A DNA stretch of 64,000 nt, taken from contig NC_049997.1 in assembly GCF_000003815.2 (NCBI RefSeq), positions 11,767,178 to 11,831,177 of the forward strand, written 5' to 3'. A program made the translations under genes and the position numbers. Positions 58,931 to 61,840 of this stretch are shown piece by piece (the stretch's first letter is position 1; each line of letters opens with the position of its first letter). The DNA is from Branchiostoma floridae. Lineage: Eukaryota > Chordata > Leptocardii > Amphioxiformes > Branchiostomatidae. The notes beneath the pieces are model-generated. The model did not search any database. It was given only the letters and a program-made list of their open reading frames with translations, and was not told where the DNA came from.

Positions 58931-61106
58931 TGTGTGTGTGTGTATTGGGGGAGGGGGGTGATAAGGCATTCTCATGTATGTTTTCCAGGTTTACGTACTT
59001 CAGAAGGAATAGCATGATATTCCGGGTTCGAAAACGGCAGTTCAAACTGTGACACTTATTTCCTCTAATGCATGGTCGTCATTTGTGCGATTGTTGAATC
59101 GCCTGTGCTGAACGGCCCTGGTCGGTGTTCCGAGTGTTACTCGAAATTCTAGTACTCGGGATCACACGAGTGGGTGCCGAATGTTCCAACGGCGAATTCC
59201 GACCGATACCGAAGGTACCCGAAGCTGCGGGCACCGAAAGCGCCAGAACGCCAAAAGCCTAACGTAAACTTTCAACATAGAAATTGATAGATTTTCTGCG
59301 CTGAAATCTCTTTATTGTGAAAAAGCTGAGGATAAAAAGACGTCTGTACTATATTTATTGTCAACAGTATGACCTCATTTCAATTTTCAGGCATGGACCA
59401 TCTAAAAATATGGCAAACACTCCATTCCCATATACGCCTGCACCAGCCTGGCAGCTACCTTGTCATATTTCCTTCATACAAACGGACTGTAGAATAAAGA
59501 AAAGTGGTGGGCGTGTCTATACAATATGGTGCCCTCAACTGGGTTCACTAGATGCTAAAAAGTACATTGATCTAATCTTAAGCTATGTACAAGCTGCCTG
59601 GTTGAGTTAGTGTTCATTTCTTTATCAAAATGTGCAAAATGCTGTCTTTACAATTTTATTGGAAGTACAAGTAATGTTTTATAAACCAAGAACCGTACAA
59701 TTGCATCCATCACCTATTCTTTGGTCATTTTTACAGCATTAATTATGATTTATAACAGATAAACCAAACCATTGGCATTGGTTGAAATTATAGCCATCCC
59801 CTTGGAAACGATAGTCTCACCTGAGAAGACATTATGAAGTCGAATTTCAGCCATAAACGTTACATATCAGCCAATTTTTTATTCAATTACAATTACAATT
59901 GCATATCAAAATGTTTGTCAGGCAGGTAAATCTAGCCAGTGAGGCCCTCTTATACAGATCACTGATCTTGTAGGCTGTGTAAAGTGGTTTCTGTCCGTCT
60001 GAAAATTCAGTTAAATACCGTTTAAGTAACACGGACCTGGTTTTTAGATTGTAGCCATATACAAGACAAGAAATTGACCTTTTTTGTGACGTTTTATAAT
60101 TTCTTTGCCTCTCTAAGGGAAGAAGAAATGATTTTTTACGGTGATTTGTAAATTTGTAGCCCATCATGCTTGAAGTTCACATGCAGAGGGTTCAAAGTAA
60201 TGACTGTAACATACGTTATCGCTGTTAAATGCTATTTGCGTTATAAATCTGACCTGGTGTAGGAAATTTTCCCACTCTTTTAATGTCTCTACCATTAATT
60301 GCACATTTTACTAAGAGTGGGCATAGTGTCGTGTGAATCCGGAGAATATATTCCCTGTATAACAAATGTGTTAAAAGGCTTAAACGTTAAATTTGTGACA
60401 TCTTGCTCAATGCTATGTTATATTCTGGTCAAACGAATGTGCTCGAAATAAAAGAAGACAGTGTGAGACTCCATCGTCTTGAAATATGGAAATCGTGTAA
60501 CATGAACGTACAACCGTGTCGGTAGAAATTCCTCTGGATAAAAGCCTAACATAAACTTCCAACATAGAAATTGAGCTTTATTGGAGTTCCAACGGACGCG
60601 ACTATTACATAGGCCGCCAGTGCTATGTTTTCACATTGAGTAAATTTTATGGCGGGGTAATGAATAATTCATGTTGCAGACTTATCCTCATGTACCCCTG
60701 CCTAAGGACGCAAACTGACAAGAACGGTGTCAGAACGATATCAGAATGGCAAAAAAAAATATTTTGAATAGTTTATCGCACTTTATAACATATTCTACAA
60801 TTTACTAACAACGAGCAAAGCAATGTTAACAACATAACATAAAGTAAGGTGAAAGGGCTGTAAGTCTTATAAGCAGATAACGTTTGATTCGATTTTTTAA
60901 CTCTGCAGTTGACTTCCTTATTCAAATAGCATTTCTAAACAATGCGTTAGTGTACACTATGTGAACGTTTAAAGCTGAAAACCTATAAGAAATTGTTTTT
61001 GTTTGGTACAAATAATGTTGACAAACTTACCTGATGACGTCTGAGTTACCAACTGAAGCAACGTCCACGCAAGGACCATGCTGTTAACCCGGTCGATGGT
61101 TGGCAT
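26..61106 (-). CDS. Polycystin-1-like mosaic receptor (CCP/EGF/FN3-GPS-TM-PLAT), 3' end beyond window
   Basis: This entry gives the whole gene; its parts follow separately. Sixty-four exons can be linked with matching phases: phase 1 at both ends from the signal-peptide exon down to the first half of FN3 4, then mixed phases 2, 1, 0, 1, 0, 0, 1, 0, 0 and so on through the stalk, GPS, PLAT and TM exons. About 3,400 residues are visible. The protein is predicted to be a cell-surface type I-entry, multi-pass receptor with a very long adhesive ectodomain. PLAT directly after GPS and TM1, followed by the ERLSCCW-type loop and further TM segments, places it in the polycystin-1 (PKD1/PKD1L) family. 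I see no LRR, WSC, PKD or recognisable REJ module, which are typical of vertebrate PKD1. The remaining TM segments would lie left of position 1. One exon (PLAT start) runs into an N gap. Exon borders are read by eye, without transcript support. Confidence 0.88.
636..892. mobile_element. Foldback MITE, family 1 copy 1
   Basis: The stretch from CCTTAAGGTGGACTCCCACTGC to its inverted partner ending CAGTGAGAGTCCACCCTAAGG forms arms of about 50 bases around an A/T-rich centre. It lies in the intron 486-1028. It shares arm words (GCACTGCGGGGTTCGT) and the central ATTTAGATATTGCG motif with the element at 7156-7375. Confidence 0.75.
1029..1862 (-). CDS. PLAT domain second half and post-PLAT loop, two exons (1702-1862 and 1029-1207)
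   Basis: Exon 1702-1862 (phase 0 to 2) encodes [24 protein letters not shown] and [14 protein letters not shown]. This is the C-terminal half of a PLAT/LH2 beta-sandwich, including its most conserved stretch (PLG..L..L.IWHDN). PLAT domains in polycystins lie on the cytoplasmic side after TM1 and bind lipids or proteins. Exon 1029-1207 (phase 2 to 1) encodes the end of the fold ([16 protein letters not shown]) and the linker [15 protein letters not shown], which matches the DDHLWFSV loop before TM2 of PKD1. It ends with donor GTATCT. The intron 1208-1701 holds nothing I recognise. A short in-frame extension of the earlier exon into 1863-1895 is intronic, because the acceptor TTTCAG precedes TCGTTG. 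Confidence 0.88.
2770..2869. other. N gap (100 bases), breaks the PLAT exon
   Basis: The gap has the standard unknown-length size of 100. Other gaps are at 24643-25288, 26290-26389, 49249-49650 and 61291-61600. The CCP-array gaps may hide one or more exons. Confidence 0.99.
2870..2915 (-). CDS. PLAT domain first strand, exon cut by N gap
   Basis: After the acceptor CCCGCAGACAG the exon opens in phase 0 with [15 protein letters not shown], which fits the first beta strand of a PLAT domain (Y.ITV.TG). It then enters the 100-base gap at 2770-2869. The preceding TM1 exon ends in phase 0 and the next PLAT exon starts in phase 0, so the missing part should end in phase 0. The sequence left of the gap (2700-2769) looks like a dispersed repeat and does not visibly continue the domain. 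Confidence 0.65.
3005..3290. repeat. (TATG)n and (TTA)n microsatellite
   Basis: An A/T-rich intron segment has TATGTATG runs on both sides of a TTATTATTA core. The rest of the intron 2916-3826 is A/T-rich with no recognisable element. Confidence 0.9.
3827..4060 (-). CDS. End of GPS motif and TM1
   Basis: This phase 0 to 0 exon of 78 codons starts [16 protein letters not shown]. Joined to the preceding exon it completes a GPS cysteine pattern (C.SW...W..DCGV...RCNC). The tripeptide HL(S/T) that normally follows the last two cysteines is absent; the sequence reads [14 protein letters not shown]. About 35 residues later comes one hydrophobic helix, [20 protein letters not shown], followed by basic residues (FRRLR). 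This matches TM1 of polycystin-1 proteins. The donor is GTGAGT. Confidence 0.85.
4136..4346. mobile_element. Foldback MITE, family 2
   Basis: GATATCT ... TAATCTCTAAGCAGATCTTG on the left pairs with CAAGATCTGCTTGGAGATTA ... GATATC on the right, and the similarity continues inward through GCATAAGATAGTA. Total length is about 211 bases. It is non-coding and intronic. Confidence 0.75.
4525..4640 (-). CDS. N-terminal half of GPS motif
   Basis: This exon (phase 1 to 0) is read after acceptor ATTTAG and ends at donor GTGAGC. It encodes [19 protein letters not shown] then [16 protein letters not shown]. The Cys-x-x-Trp and Trp...Cys-Gly spacing is that of the GPS motif in polycystins and adhesion GPCRs. 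The intron on its left carries a foldback element at 4136-4346. Confidence 0.82.
5036..5552 (-). CDS. Large membrane-proximal stalk exon (GAIN-like region)
   Basis: This 517-base exon (phase 0 to 1, about 172 residues) opens [19 protein letters not shown] and closes [15 protein letters not shown]. In PKD1L proteins the stretch before the GPS has the same layout: a FSW motif near the start and a W.VG.R-type strand near the end. I therefore read it as the beta-rich subdomain before the GPS. It contains a basic cluster (EPRRHRRAL) that fits a furin-type R-x-x-R site, and an NST glycosylation sequon. Plus-strand ORFs over this interval are shadows. Assignment is by position and weak similarity. 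Confidence 0.8.
5972..8035 (-). CDS. Stalk exons between linker and GPS (five exons)
   Basis: The exons are 7977-8035, 7688-7840, 6871-6961, 6401-6576 and 5972-6199, with phases 1-0, 0-0, 0-1, 1-0 and 0-0 that chain without conflict. They encode largely helical, Leu-rich sequence, for example [36 protein letters not shown] and [19 protein letters not shown]. The last exon then turns into strand-like sequence ([20 protein letters not shown]). Polycystins have an all-alpha subdomain before the GPS-bearing beta part, so this is probably the alpha subdomain of a GAIN-like region. No REJ or PKD repeat is recognisable. The intron 6962-7687 contains a foldback element at 7156-7375; the other introns show nothing recognisable. 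Confidence 0.72.
7156..7375. mobile_element. Foldback MITE, family 1 copy 2
   Basis: The arms read TAAAGGTGCGATCCCACCGC and, on the right, its inverse ending GCGGTGGGAGCGAACCTTAA; they pair over about 55 bases. The centre contains CGCAATATCTAAAT, the inverse of the central motif of the copy at 636-892, so the two are relatives in opposite orientation. Confidence 0.78.
8419..9924 (-). CDS. Thr/Pro-rich linker exons (9805-9924, 8971-9039, 8419-8466)
   Basis: Three small exons, all phase 1 at both ends, sit between FN3 4 and the stalk. Exon 9805-9924 (40 codons) encodes [17 protein letters not shown] and looks like a mucin-type, O-glycosylated linker. Exon 8971-9039 (23 codons) encodes [20 protein letters not shown], and exon 8419-8466 (16 codons) [16 protein letters not shown]. 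Each has a pyrimidine-AG acceptor and a GT donor. The smallest is the least certain and rests on phase and composition. The intron 9040-9804 carries a LINE 3' remnant on the plus strand. The introns 8036-8418 and 8467-8970 show nothing. Confidence 0.66.
9180..9600 (+). mobile_element. LINE 3' remnant
   Basis: A plus-strand frame (9180-9425) encodes [16 protein letters not shown] and later [19 protein letters not shown] before a stop, followed by about 170 bases of A/T-rich tail. The Lys-Thr-Asn-Arg ... Phe-Ile-Pro end is a common C-terminus of LINE ORF2 proteins. No reverse transcriptase motif is present, so this is a 5'-truncated copy inside the intron 9040-9804, antisense to the host gene. 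Confidence 0.55.
10307..11191 (-). CDS. FN3 domain 4, split over two exons (11050-11191, 10307-10431)
   Basis: Exon 11050-11191 (phase 1 to 2) encodes [19 protein letters not shown] and [15 protein letters not shown], the first strands of an FN3 fold with its conserved Trp. Exon 10307-10431 (phase 2 to 1) encodes [18 protein letters not shown] and [13 protein letters not shown], with the Leu...Tyr...Val-Ser pattern of strands E to G. The split inside the domain is the only phase 2 junction upstream of the PLAT exons. The introns 9925-10306 and 10432-11049 hold nothing I recognise. Confidence 0.85.
11373..11651 (-). CDS. FN3 domain 3, single exon
   Basis: This phase 1 to 1 exon of 93 codons encodes [36 protein letters not shown] and [19 protein letters not shown], a full fibronectin type III fold. 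Between strands C and E it carries the very basic [10 protein letters not shown], a furin-like sequence. It could be an exposed loop or a processing site. The right border is CCCACAG and the left border is a GTATGA donor. Confidence 0.88.
11894..12166 (-). CDS. FN3 domain 2, single exon
   Basis: This phase 1 to 1 exon of 91 codons encodes [37 protein letters not shown] and [17 protein letters not shown]. All FN3 landmarks are present: the N-terminal Pro-Pro, the Trp of strand B, the Tyr of strand C and the LVPATEY turn. Two cysteine-poor strands end at TIITG before the donor GTTATT. The upstream acceptor is CACCTGAAG. Confidence 0.86.
12375..13367 (-). CDS. FN3 domain 1, split over two exons (13248-13367, 12375-12530)
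   Basis: Exon 13248-13367 (phase 1 to 1, 40 codons) encodes [19 protein letters not shown] and [18 protein letters not shown]. Exon 12375-12530 (phase 1 to 1, 52 codons) encodes [18 protein letters not shown] and [15 protein letters not shown]. Together they make one FN3 fold. A tRNA-derived SINE lies in the intron between them, with its tail ending next to the donor at 13247. Confidence 0.83.
13088..13245 (+). mobile_element. tRNA-derived SINE
   Basis: A tRNA-like head has an A-box region (TGGCGCAGC) and a perfect B box (GAGTTCGAATCC at 13134). A body containing CCCTTGAGAAAGGCACTTAA follows, then an (AAACC)n tail at about 13221-13243. The tail ends directly beside the splice donor of the FN3 exon at 13248. 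Confidence 0.75.
13694..20170 (-). CDS. Ten calcium-binding EGF exons
   Basis: The exons, in protein order, are 20048-20170, 19046-19168, 18809-18931, 18331-18453, 17870-17992, 16878-17000, 15984-16106, 15612-15734, 15027-15149 and 13694-13816. Each is 123 bases, phase 1 at both ends, and encodes one 41-residue EGF repeat. Each starts D-(I/V/F/N)-(N/D)-E-C, the calcium-binding signature, has six cysteines, and mostly keeps C-x-N-x-x-G-S-F-x-C-x-C, the consensus for Asp/Asn beta-hydroxylation. Tandem cbEGFs form stiff calcium-dependent rods, so they probably hold the CCP array away from the membrane. All ten are intact. Confidence 0.93.
14499..15009. mobile_element. Foldback element, family 3, abutting an EGF exon
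   Basis: The left end AGGCCACAGCAAGTACATTT then ATGGATGACAT pairs with the right end ATGTCATCCAT then AAATTTACTTGCTGTGGCCT. The right end is 17 bases from the EGF exon at 15027. A half-copy with the same ATGGATGACATCCGCGCGC words is seen near 41613-41680. Confidence 0.7.
16231..16618. mobile_element. Foldback element, family 4
   Basis: CACCTTTCTCACGCGGCGGC then CATGATAAATCGAAAACGAG on the left pairs with the right end reading GCCGCCGTGTGAGAAAGGTG. The arms span about 60 bases. It sits in the intron between the EGF exons 15984 and 16878. Confidence 0.75.
17001..17869. other. Intron without recognisable content
   Basis: A/T-rich sequence between two EGF exons. The plus-strand frame at 17136-17357 has no domain. 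The same applies to the intron 19169-20047, where minus-strand frames of 60 to 88 codons show no family resemblance. Confidence 0.6.
20264..20466. repeat. (CA)n microsatellite
   Basis: About 200 bases of CA/TACA repeats lie in the intron between the last CCP exon (20559) and the first cbEGF exon (20048). Long frames here in both strands are repeat artefacts. Confidence 0.95.
20559..24319 (-). CDS. CCP/Sushi array, membrane-proximal block (six exons, type D)
   Basis: The exons, in protein order, are 24146-24319, 23611-23781, 23279-23449, 21826-21996, 21135-21305 and 20559-20729. Each is phase 1 to 1 and encodes one Sushi domain with the four cysteines and conserved Trp ([12 protein letters not shown]...FTCNSGYE...LTCQAD.TW...PTC). 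Five are 57 codons; 24146-24319 has one extra codon. This block shares the signature NFYQDV before the second cysteine and is more diverged than the 5' block. A 558-base foldback transposon sits in the intron 21997-23278. The N gap at 24643-25288 lies just 5' of this block and could hide a further exon. Confidence 0.92.
21561..21755. repeat. Minisatellite, about 29-base unit, seven copies
   Basis: The word GTACAGTAACGCACACT occurs seven times, separated by variable CACACACA runs. It lies in the intron between CCP exons 21135 and 21826. Confidence 0.85.
22086..22643. mobile_element. Foldback DNA transposon (non-autonomous) with 5-base target duplication
   Basis: The element starts CAGGGGTGCCTAAGCATTT and ends with its reverse complement (...GCTTAGGCACCCCTG). 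It is flanked on both sides by TTATC (22081-22085 and 22644-22648). The inverted repeats extend beyond 110 bases and consist of alternating words CGAACCTTATG and CGAATCACTATG. The centre holds a 69-base direct duplication starting at 22238 and 22307. There is no coding capacity. CAGGG ends suggest the hAT group, but a 5-base duplication is unusual for it. Confidence 0.85.
24526..24642. repeat. Foldback end running into an N gap
   Basis: TATGGTGAGATAAT at 24527 is repeated in reverse as ATTATCTCACCAT just before the gap at 24643. It is probably one arm of an inverted-repeat element whose rest is not sequenced. Confidence 0.45.
25299..25575. repeat. Two-copy direct repeat, period about 163
   Basis: CATTCCTATACCAAATTTCAGG followed by a CCAGGGT.C..GGGCCAAAA stretch occurs at about 25327 and again at about 25489. 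It lies between the two N gaps of the intron 24320-26618. The rest of that stretch (25576-26289) is A/T-rich and shows no gene. Confidence 0.65.
26619..31473 (-). CDS. CCP/Sushi array, middle block (eight exons)
   Basis: The exons, in protein order, are 31303-31473, 30574-30744, 29087-29257, 28429-28599, 27657-27827, 27209-27379, 26938-27108 and 26619-26789, all 171 bases and phase 1 to 1. Exons 31303, 30574 and 28429 form a subgroup (type C) with GDTITFTC and [12 protein letters not shown]. Exon 29087 is an A-type repeat like those of the 5' block. The last three start the NSYQD/NFYQD type. All four cysteines and the Trp are kept in each. Introns are longer and less alike than in the 5' block, so this part has not been recently homogenised. 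Introns 27828-28428 and 30745-31302 show nothing else. Confidence 0.93.
29762..29945. repeat. Two adjacent palindromes in a CCP intron
   Basis: GGGTTGTACTAATA (29762) pairs with its inverse ending at 29831, around a loop of GATGGCTCCATGGA repeats. GCCGATGTAGGTG (29879) pairs with CACCTACATCGGC (29931). The flanking words TTAGAATGACT (29850) and AGTCATTCTAA (29955) pair as well, so the second is nested in a longer foldback. The rest of the intron 29258-30573 has no recognisable feature. Confidence 0.7.
31509..31790 (+). mobile_element. tRNA-derived SINE
   Basis: The head CAATGGCCTAGTGGGTAGAG then GAGTTCGATCCCCGG (B box near 31557) folds like a tRNA. About 200 bases of unrelated body follow, ending in GGCGCGGGAAGAACTTTAAC and a T-run. 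It lies in the intron between CCP exons 31303 and 32036. The body and tail show it is not a functional tRNA gene. Confidence 0.72.
32036..41034 (-). CDS. CCP/Sushi array, 5' block: 13 exons alternating A-B-A-B
   Basis: A-type exons are 40864-41034, 39358-39528, 37889-38059, 36633-36803, 35036-35206, 33510-33680 and 32036-32206. B-type exons are 40261-40431, 38764-38934, 37293-37463, 36030-36200, 34443-34613 and 32906-33076. All are 171 bases and phase 1 to 1. A repeats read [18 protein letters not shown]...[14 protein letters not shown] repeats read [18 protein letters not shown]...[12 protein letters not shown]. The exons and the introns between them are nearly the same from unit to unit at a pitch of 1.26 to 1.6 kb, so a two-exon unit has been copied in tandem. 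Sushi domains bind proteins and glycans; here they would form the outer part of the ectodomain. No exon is broken. Confidence 0.94.
32698..32758. repeat. (GA)n tract recurring in the CCP array introns
   Basis: A GAGA-rich tract sits at the same place in several A/B units: here, at 34264-34300, 35795-35880, 38585-38625 and 40088-40125. It is missing from the unit at 37160, where about 250 bases are deleted. It marks the units as copies of one ancestor. Confidence 0.85.
41130..41610. repeat. Dispersed-repeat fragment and hairpin
   Basis: AATTACCTTCGCCAAGAA occurs twice at 41137 and 41155 and is followed by GTGTGTGTGTCTGTAGAAG. At 41509-41607 ATATCTACTAACGATCTGTA pairs with its inverse TACAGATCATTAGTAGATAT. 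Both look like pieces of transposable elements in the large intron. Confidence 0.5.
41886..43052. mobile_element. Foldback element with C/G-run termini
   Basis: Outer 10-base inverted repeats (TCAGGTCCAG, 41886-41895 and 43043-43052) enclose inner ones of about 27 bases starting TCCGGTGTGACAGCGATCTC (41911 and, inverted, 43035). The left arm continues with several GCGATCTCGCCCCCC/GGGGGCGAAATCACTA blocks, the right arm with two similar ones. The 0.9 kb middle has no long frame. No clear target duplication is visible. Confidence 0.72.
43810..44075 (-). repeat. LINE 3' UTR and poly(A) tail
   Basis: Downstream of the ORF2 stop the element has an A/T-rich stretch with ATTATT words, a short inverted pair (GGGAGGCAACTAG and TTGCCTCCC) that can form a hairpin, and an AAATAAATAAAA tail. 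The hairpin may be the reverse transcriptase recognition structure. Confidence 0.6.
44076..47207 (-). CDS. LINE ORF2: AP endonuclease and reverse transcriptase
   Basis: This 1,043-residue ORF carries an APE-type endonuclease (about residues 80-310) with ETWLTP (119-124), [12 protein letters not shown] (226-237) and TDH (297-299). The reverse transcriptase (about 530-800) has [56 protein letters not shown] and the catalytic YADD (745-748). All these residues are intact. It overlaps ORF1 by 52 bases in another frame, so translation may need reinitiation or frameshifting. No RNase H domain is seen, as expected for CR1-group LINEs. Confidence 0.92.
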   Translation of the reverse strand: MERSPKETSATQSEELLTQQTDTDSCLNDNNNDERLSIGNISLSSRTLRSVSSSAAPPLHRDDNSKDRKELHKVDSASQIKVLYMNGRSIKSVNSRRNKLVLFQNLVESNQPSLVAVTETWLTPSIKDDELLPKRYLLYRKDRCTVIPGKIGGGILLAVNGNILSRRRSDIEPVDEILVCEMLTEKQGKIGIILFYRPPNGDLLAFTNNLQYTLRLADQEYNKVVLLGDLNLPNIDWCSLIGNSTTENQFCDVLNDFSLTQVNNVTSNSHNHLLDVILTNVPEKCSKVEKVSSDFPTDHTILQFDLNFRTVFRQSNMKRHVYQYKKCNFDNLRQSLRDTLGSQGFVESDSIDDCWDTWLQCLCGLVENHVPKAKIKNSYSMPWCDGDVYHLRNKKLTAWRRAKKTNRPAHWHKFRKLRNGLQKLIHYKYKLFLENLGSLVNNNPKKFWTFFKNKTKSHCLPQILKYKHYQGTTPTDKANLFNKFFFSVFTTPVVNQPLPEISAWRHPFLGNIDFTIKEVLDVLLTLDCTKAIGPDSISPVILREGAHVLAPQLTAIFNKSIQSGIVPAKWKEANVCPVFKKGSKDSVENYRPISLLSVVSKVMERCIFNRIFPHLQDQIHPLQHGFIKGKSTTTQLLETFQTVGTTLDHSGQIDIIYLDFSKAFDSIPHHLLVHKLKTFGFHSNLLNWFSDYLSNRRQRVVIEGVSSDWLPVISGVPQGSILGPLLFLLYINDLPSTIECPMALYADDTKCYKQISSPADCISLQHDIDNMVEWSVTWMMKFNTSKCNVLTICRSKTPVLYDYEIEGQVLSSVTEFNDLGVTMSNCLSFKSHIKNITASANSTLGFIKRSVGYHAPANVKKILYITLVRPKLEYCSLIWSPHTHNLITSLEKVQRRATKYILNNHTTDYRDRLIYCQLLPLSYRRELLDLSFLFKCFLGQYGIDIHQYISFPLTSLRSNSQAKLQPQKCLTTTFKNYFFQRIVHIWNALPLNIRTLKLSPVVTINTFKKAILAHYLSLTNDRFNSNDVCTWVTHCQCPSCTPF
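47156..49060 (-). CDS. LINE ORF1 protein with SGNH esterase domain
   Basis: This 634-residue ORF has an acidic N-terminal half with four copies of an about 27-residue repeat ([14 protein letters not shown] then LPPSPSD, residues 148-252). A possible coiled-coil follows (residues 262-305), then four copies of [13 protein letters not shown] (380-437) and a C-terminal SGNH/GDSL-type esterase fold (about 449-605). Visible catalytic blocks are [10 protein letters not shown] (Ser457), HVGTNN (Asn511) and YDGVHL (Asp584, His587). Esterase-bearing ORF1 proteins are known from CR1 and L2 type LINEs, where they are thought to help the RNP bind lipids or nucleic acid. The stop lies 52 bases inside the start of ORF2. 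Confidence 0.88.
   Translation of the reverse strand: MMSAPSELQIRIENILLAFESQQDNFPWQLDRVREVLPTDSVTACEALKSTRSKLFLQARDNLLSEHKCELSCLVNRRRGQSQVILLAKDCVALSNFVRFGRYSKALAECVKMPLPSVVSDSEDENFEQVTNESVSAETLPKSKTLAAETSPKRVAGEPVKNSLPPSPSDIETLEAETSPKRVAGEPVKISLPPSPSDIDMLEAETSPKRVAGEPVKINLPPSPSDIDTLEAETSPKRVAGEPVKISLPPSSPVPEVPKPSLESITLELRNVANTLASVQENVYMLSQGLRDENASLKEVIRILMTDGKHSSSTVREDTEDTWNHVSKGPPATSNLFPSSSTSVPLSNRYQSLLDIEEERSDDEYQRSPTPQVKNSRLFPRRSGFSQGTRGPQSPRRSGFSQGTHGPQSPRRSGFSQATRGPQPPRRSGFSQATRPQMPQHKSQPWKRPDVVILADSMTKDLNPRRMSRSTGKVVICRTHRGARLEQVERLAENDLSDIQPQLLILHVGTNNLHEDISSITRKFETLGNSMSGNSTQLCFSSLAVRDGSTVKVSKVNQHLASLCARKGWGFLDNKDIELHHLYDGVHLTAKGTALLATHLNDYIRQGFQEDVFNRRSRWSEVQRRLVQLSRKSY
49085..50600 (-). 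repeat. Tandem 5' UTR monomers of the LINE
   Basis: The word CAGGACCCG(C/T)TGAGT recurs at 49651, 49976, 50296 and 50507, and the block GAATGCTGGAGATGCTAAGC recurs before each. The full period is 320-325 bases; the outermost copy is shortened to 211. The monomer next to ORF1 ends within 30 bases of the ORF1 start. Each monomer has a small hairpin (CGGGTCC...GGACCCG). One monomer boundary is hidden by the N gap at 49249-49650. The arrangement resembles the promoter monomers of rodent L1 elements. Confidence 0.78.
50944..52393 (-). CDS. Three EGF-like exons (52262-52393, 51223-51360, 50944-51081)
   Basis: Each exon is phase 1 to 1 and encodes one six-cysteine EGF repeat of the pattern C...PC...A.CTD.P...CTC..GYTGDG..SGTGC, with 44, 46 and 46 codons. 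The first starts [14 protein letters not shown], the other two [15 protein letters not shown]. They lack the D-x-N/D-E-C calcium-binding start of the membrane-proximal repeats, so they are a different EGF class and a separate addition. The second and third are close copies of each other. The next exon (CCP 1) is 10 kb away because a LINE and a foldback element sit in the intron. The intron 51361-52261 shows nothing else. Confidence 0.88.
52809..53183 (-). CDS. N-terminal 10-cysteine module, second exon
   Basis: This 375-base exon (phase 1 to 1, 125 codons) follows the signal-peptide exon in phase; its acceptor is TTTTTCCAG and its donor GTACGT. It encodes [19 protein letters not shown], then ten cysteines spread over the rest (ATC, IPC, PMC, GC, DC, LC, QC, AC, IC, LC), ending RYALCALKD. 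The even cysteine number and position right after the signal peptide suggest a secreted, disulphide-bonded fold. I do not recognise a named domain. An ATG 13 codons upstream of the acceptor could mimic a start, but the phase and acceptor fit splicing better. Confidence 0.8.
53184..54639. other. Intron 1, proximal part
   Basis: I see no gene here. GGGGTCCGCGCGG occurs twice (53326 and 53515). The stretch 54150-54260 resembles the block before the GT tract of the first-exon units (ACCACACCCAGAGTCGTAAA and GAAATGAAATTAATGG), an eroded trace of the same repeat. Confidence 0.6.
55375..55444 (-). CDS. Signal-peptide first exon, copy A (nearest the body of the gene)
   Basis: The ATG at 55444 opens 23 codons plus one base ([19 protein letters not shown], then QTSS) ending at the donor CAG/GTAAG. 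This is a short hydrophobic signal sequence in phase 1, matching the acceptor at 53183. Two further copies lie upstream at 58196 and 61031. Copy A differs from them at its N-terminus (MFIIGI in place of MPTIDRV) and lacks two codons. No TATA box is obvious upstream. Confidence 0.75.
58196..58271 (-). CDS. Signal-peptide first exon, copy B
   Basis: This copy encodes [19 protein letters not shown] then VTQTSS and ends at the same CAG/GTAAG donor in phase 1, so it could splice to 53183 as copy A does. It lies 2,821 bases upstream of copy A inside a tandem repeat that also copies the flanking DNA. It keeps an open frame and a good donor, so it is not visibly decayed. Whether it is transcribed cannot be judged from sequence. 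Confidence 0.6.
61031..61106 (-). CDS. Signal-peptide first exon, copy C (most upstream)
   Basis: This copy encodes [19 protein letters not shown] then VTQTSS with the same donor and phase. It is 2,835 bases upstream of copy B and closer to B than to A. The frame stays open upstream of this ATG for about 25 more codons, but the hydrophobic segment would then be far from the N-terminus, so the MPTID start is preferred. An N gap at 61291-61600 hides part of its upstream region. Confidence 0.6.
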
Positions 61107-61701
61107 TTTTAATGCCCTTCTTTCAATTCTCGACCTGAACCAATTTTTTGCTGCTGTAAAAAGGGTTTGCAACATTCTCAAAGAAGTGCGGCCTTTTAGT
61201 AAGCATTGCCTAAGGTTTATCGGTCAGTGCGCAAGCGTCAAACGATCACGTGACCTGTGGGTCTTTGTTCGATGATAAACTGACACATTTNNNNNNNNNN
61301 NNNNNNNNNNNNNNNNNNNNNNNNNNNNNNNNNNNNNNNNNNNNNNNNNNNNNNNNNNNNNNNNNNNNNNNNNNNNNNNNNNNNNNNNNNNNNNNNNNNN
61401 NNNNNNNNNNNNNNNNNNNNNNNNNNNNNNNNNNNNNNNNNNNNNNNNNNNNNNNNNNNNNNNNNNNNNNNNNNNNNNNNNNNNNNNNNNNNNNNNNNNN
61501 NNNNNNNNNNNNNNNNNNNNNNNNNNNNNNNNNNNNNNNNNNNNNNNNNNNNNNNNNNNNNNNNNNNNNNNNNNNNNNNNNNNNNNNNNNNNNNNNNNNN
61601 GAAATTAATGGTGTGAAAAGTCGGACGTCAGCAGGTTGCTATGGTCTTCTCCTTTTACGACTCGAATTGTTGTCCTTGACGACCTCGACCTTAAATGATG
61701 T

Positions 61702-61765
<64 letters not shown>

Positions 61766-61840
61766 TGAGTATTGGGGGAGGGGTTGATAATGCATTCTCA
61801 TGCATGTTTTCCTGGTTTACGTACTGCAGAAAGAATAGCA

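Larger units (their letters stand above)
54640..61840. repeat. Tandem array of first exon plus upstream DNA (three units and one eroded unit)
   Basis: The units start at the signal exons 55375, 58196 and 61031 and run about 2.8 kb each; the third loses similarity near 61840. Each contains the same non-coding landmarks: a (GT)n tract (56030-56104, 58851-58943, 61697-61762), a 180-base stretch with repeated CCGAAG words (56252-56440 and 59090-59280), and a shared 94-codon chance frame (57042, 59883) of identical translation. An older, shortened copy is visible at 54640-55370, where the CCGAAG stretch and the block near 54955-55070 recur without the middle 1.2 kb. The units with copies A and B are nearly identical, so the duplication is recent or kept alike, unless the assembly joined two haplotypes. 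Confidence 0.8.
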
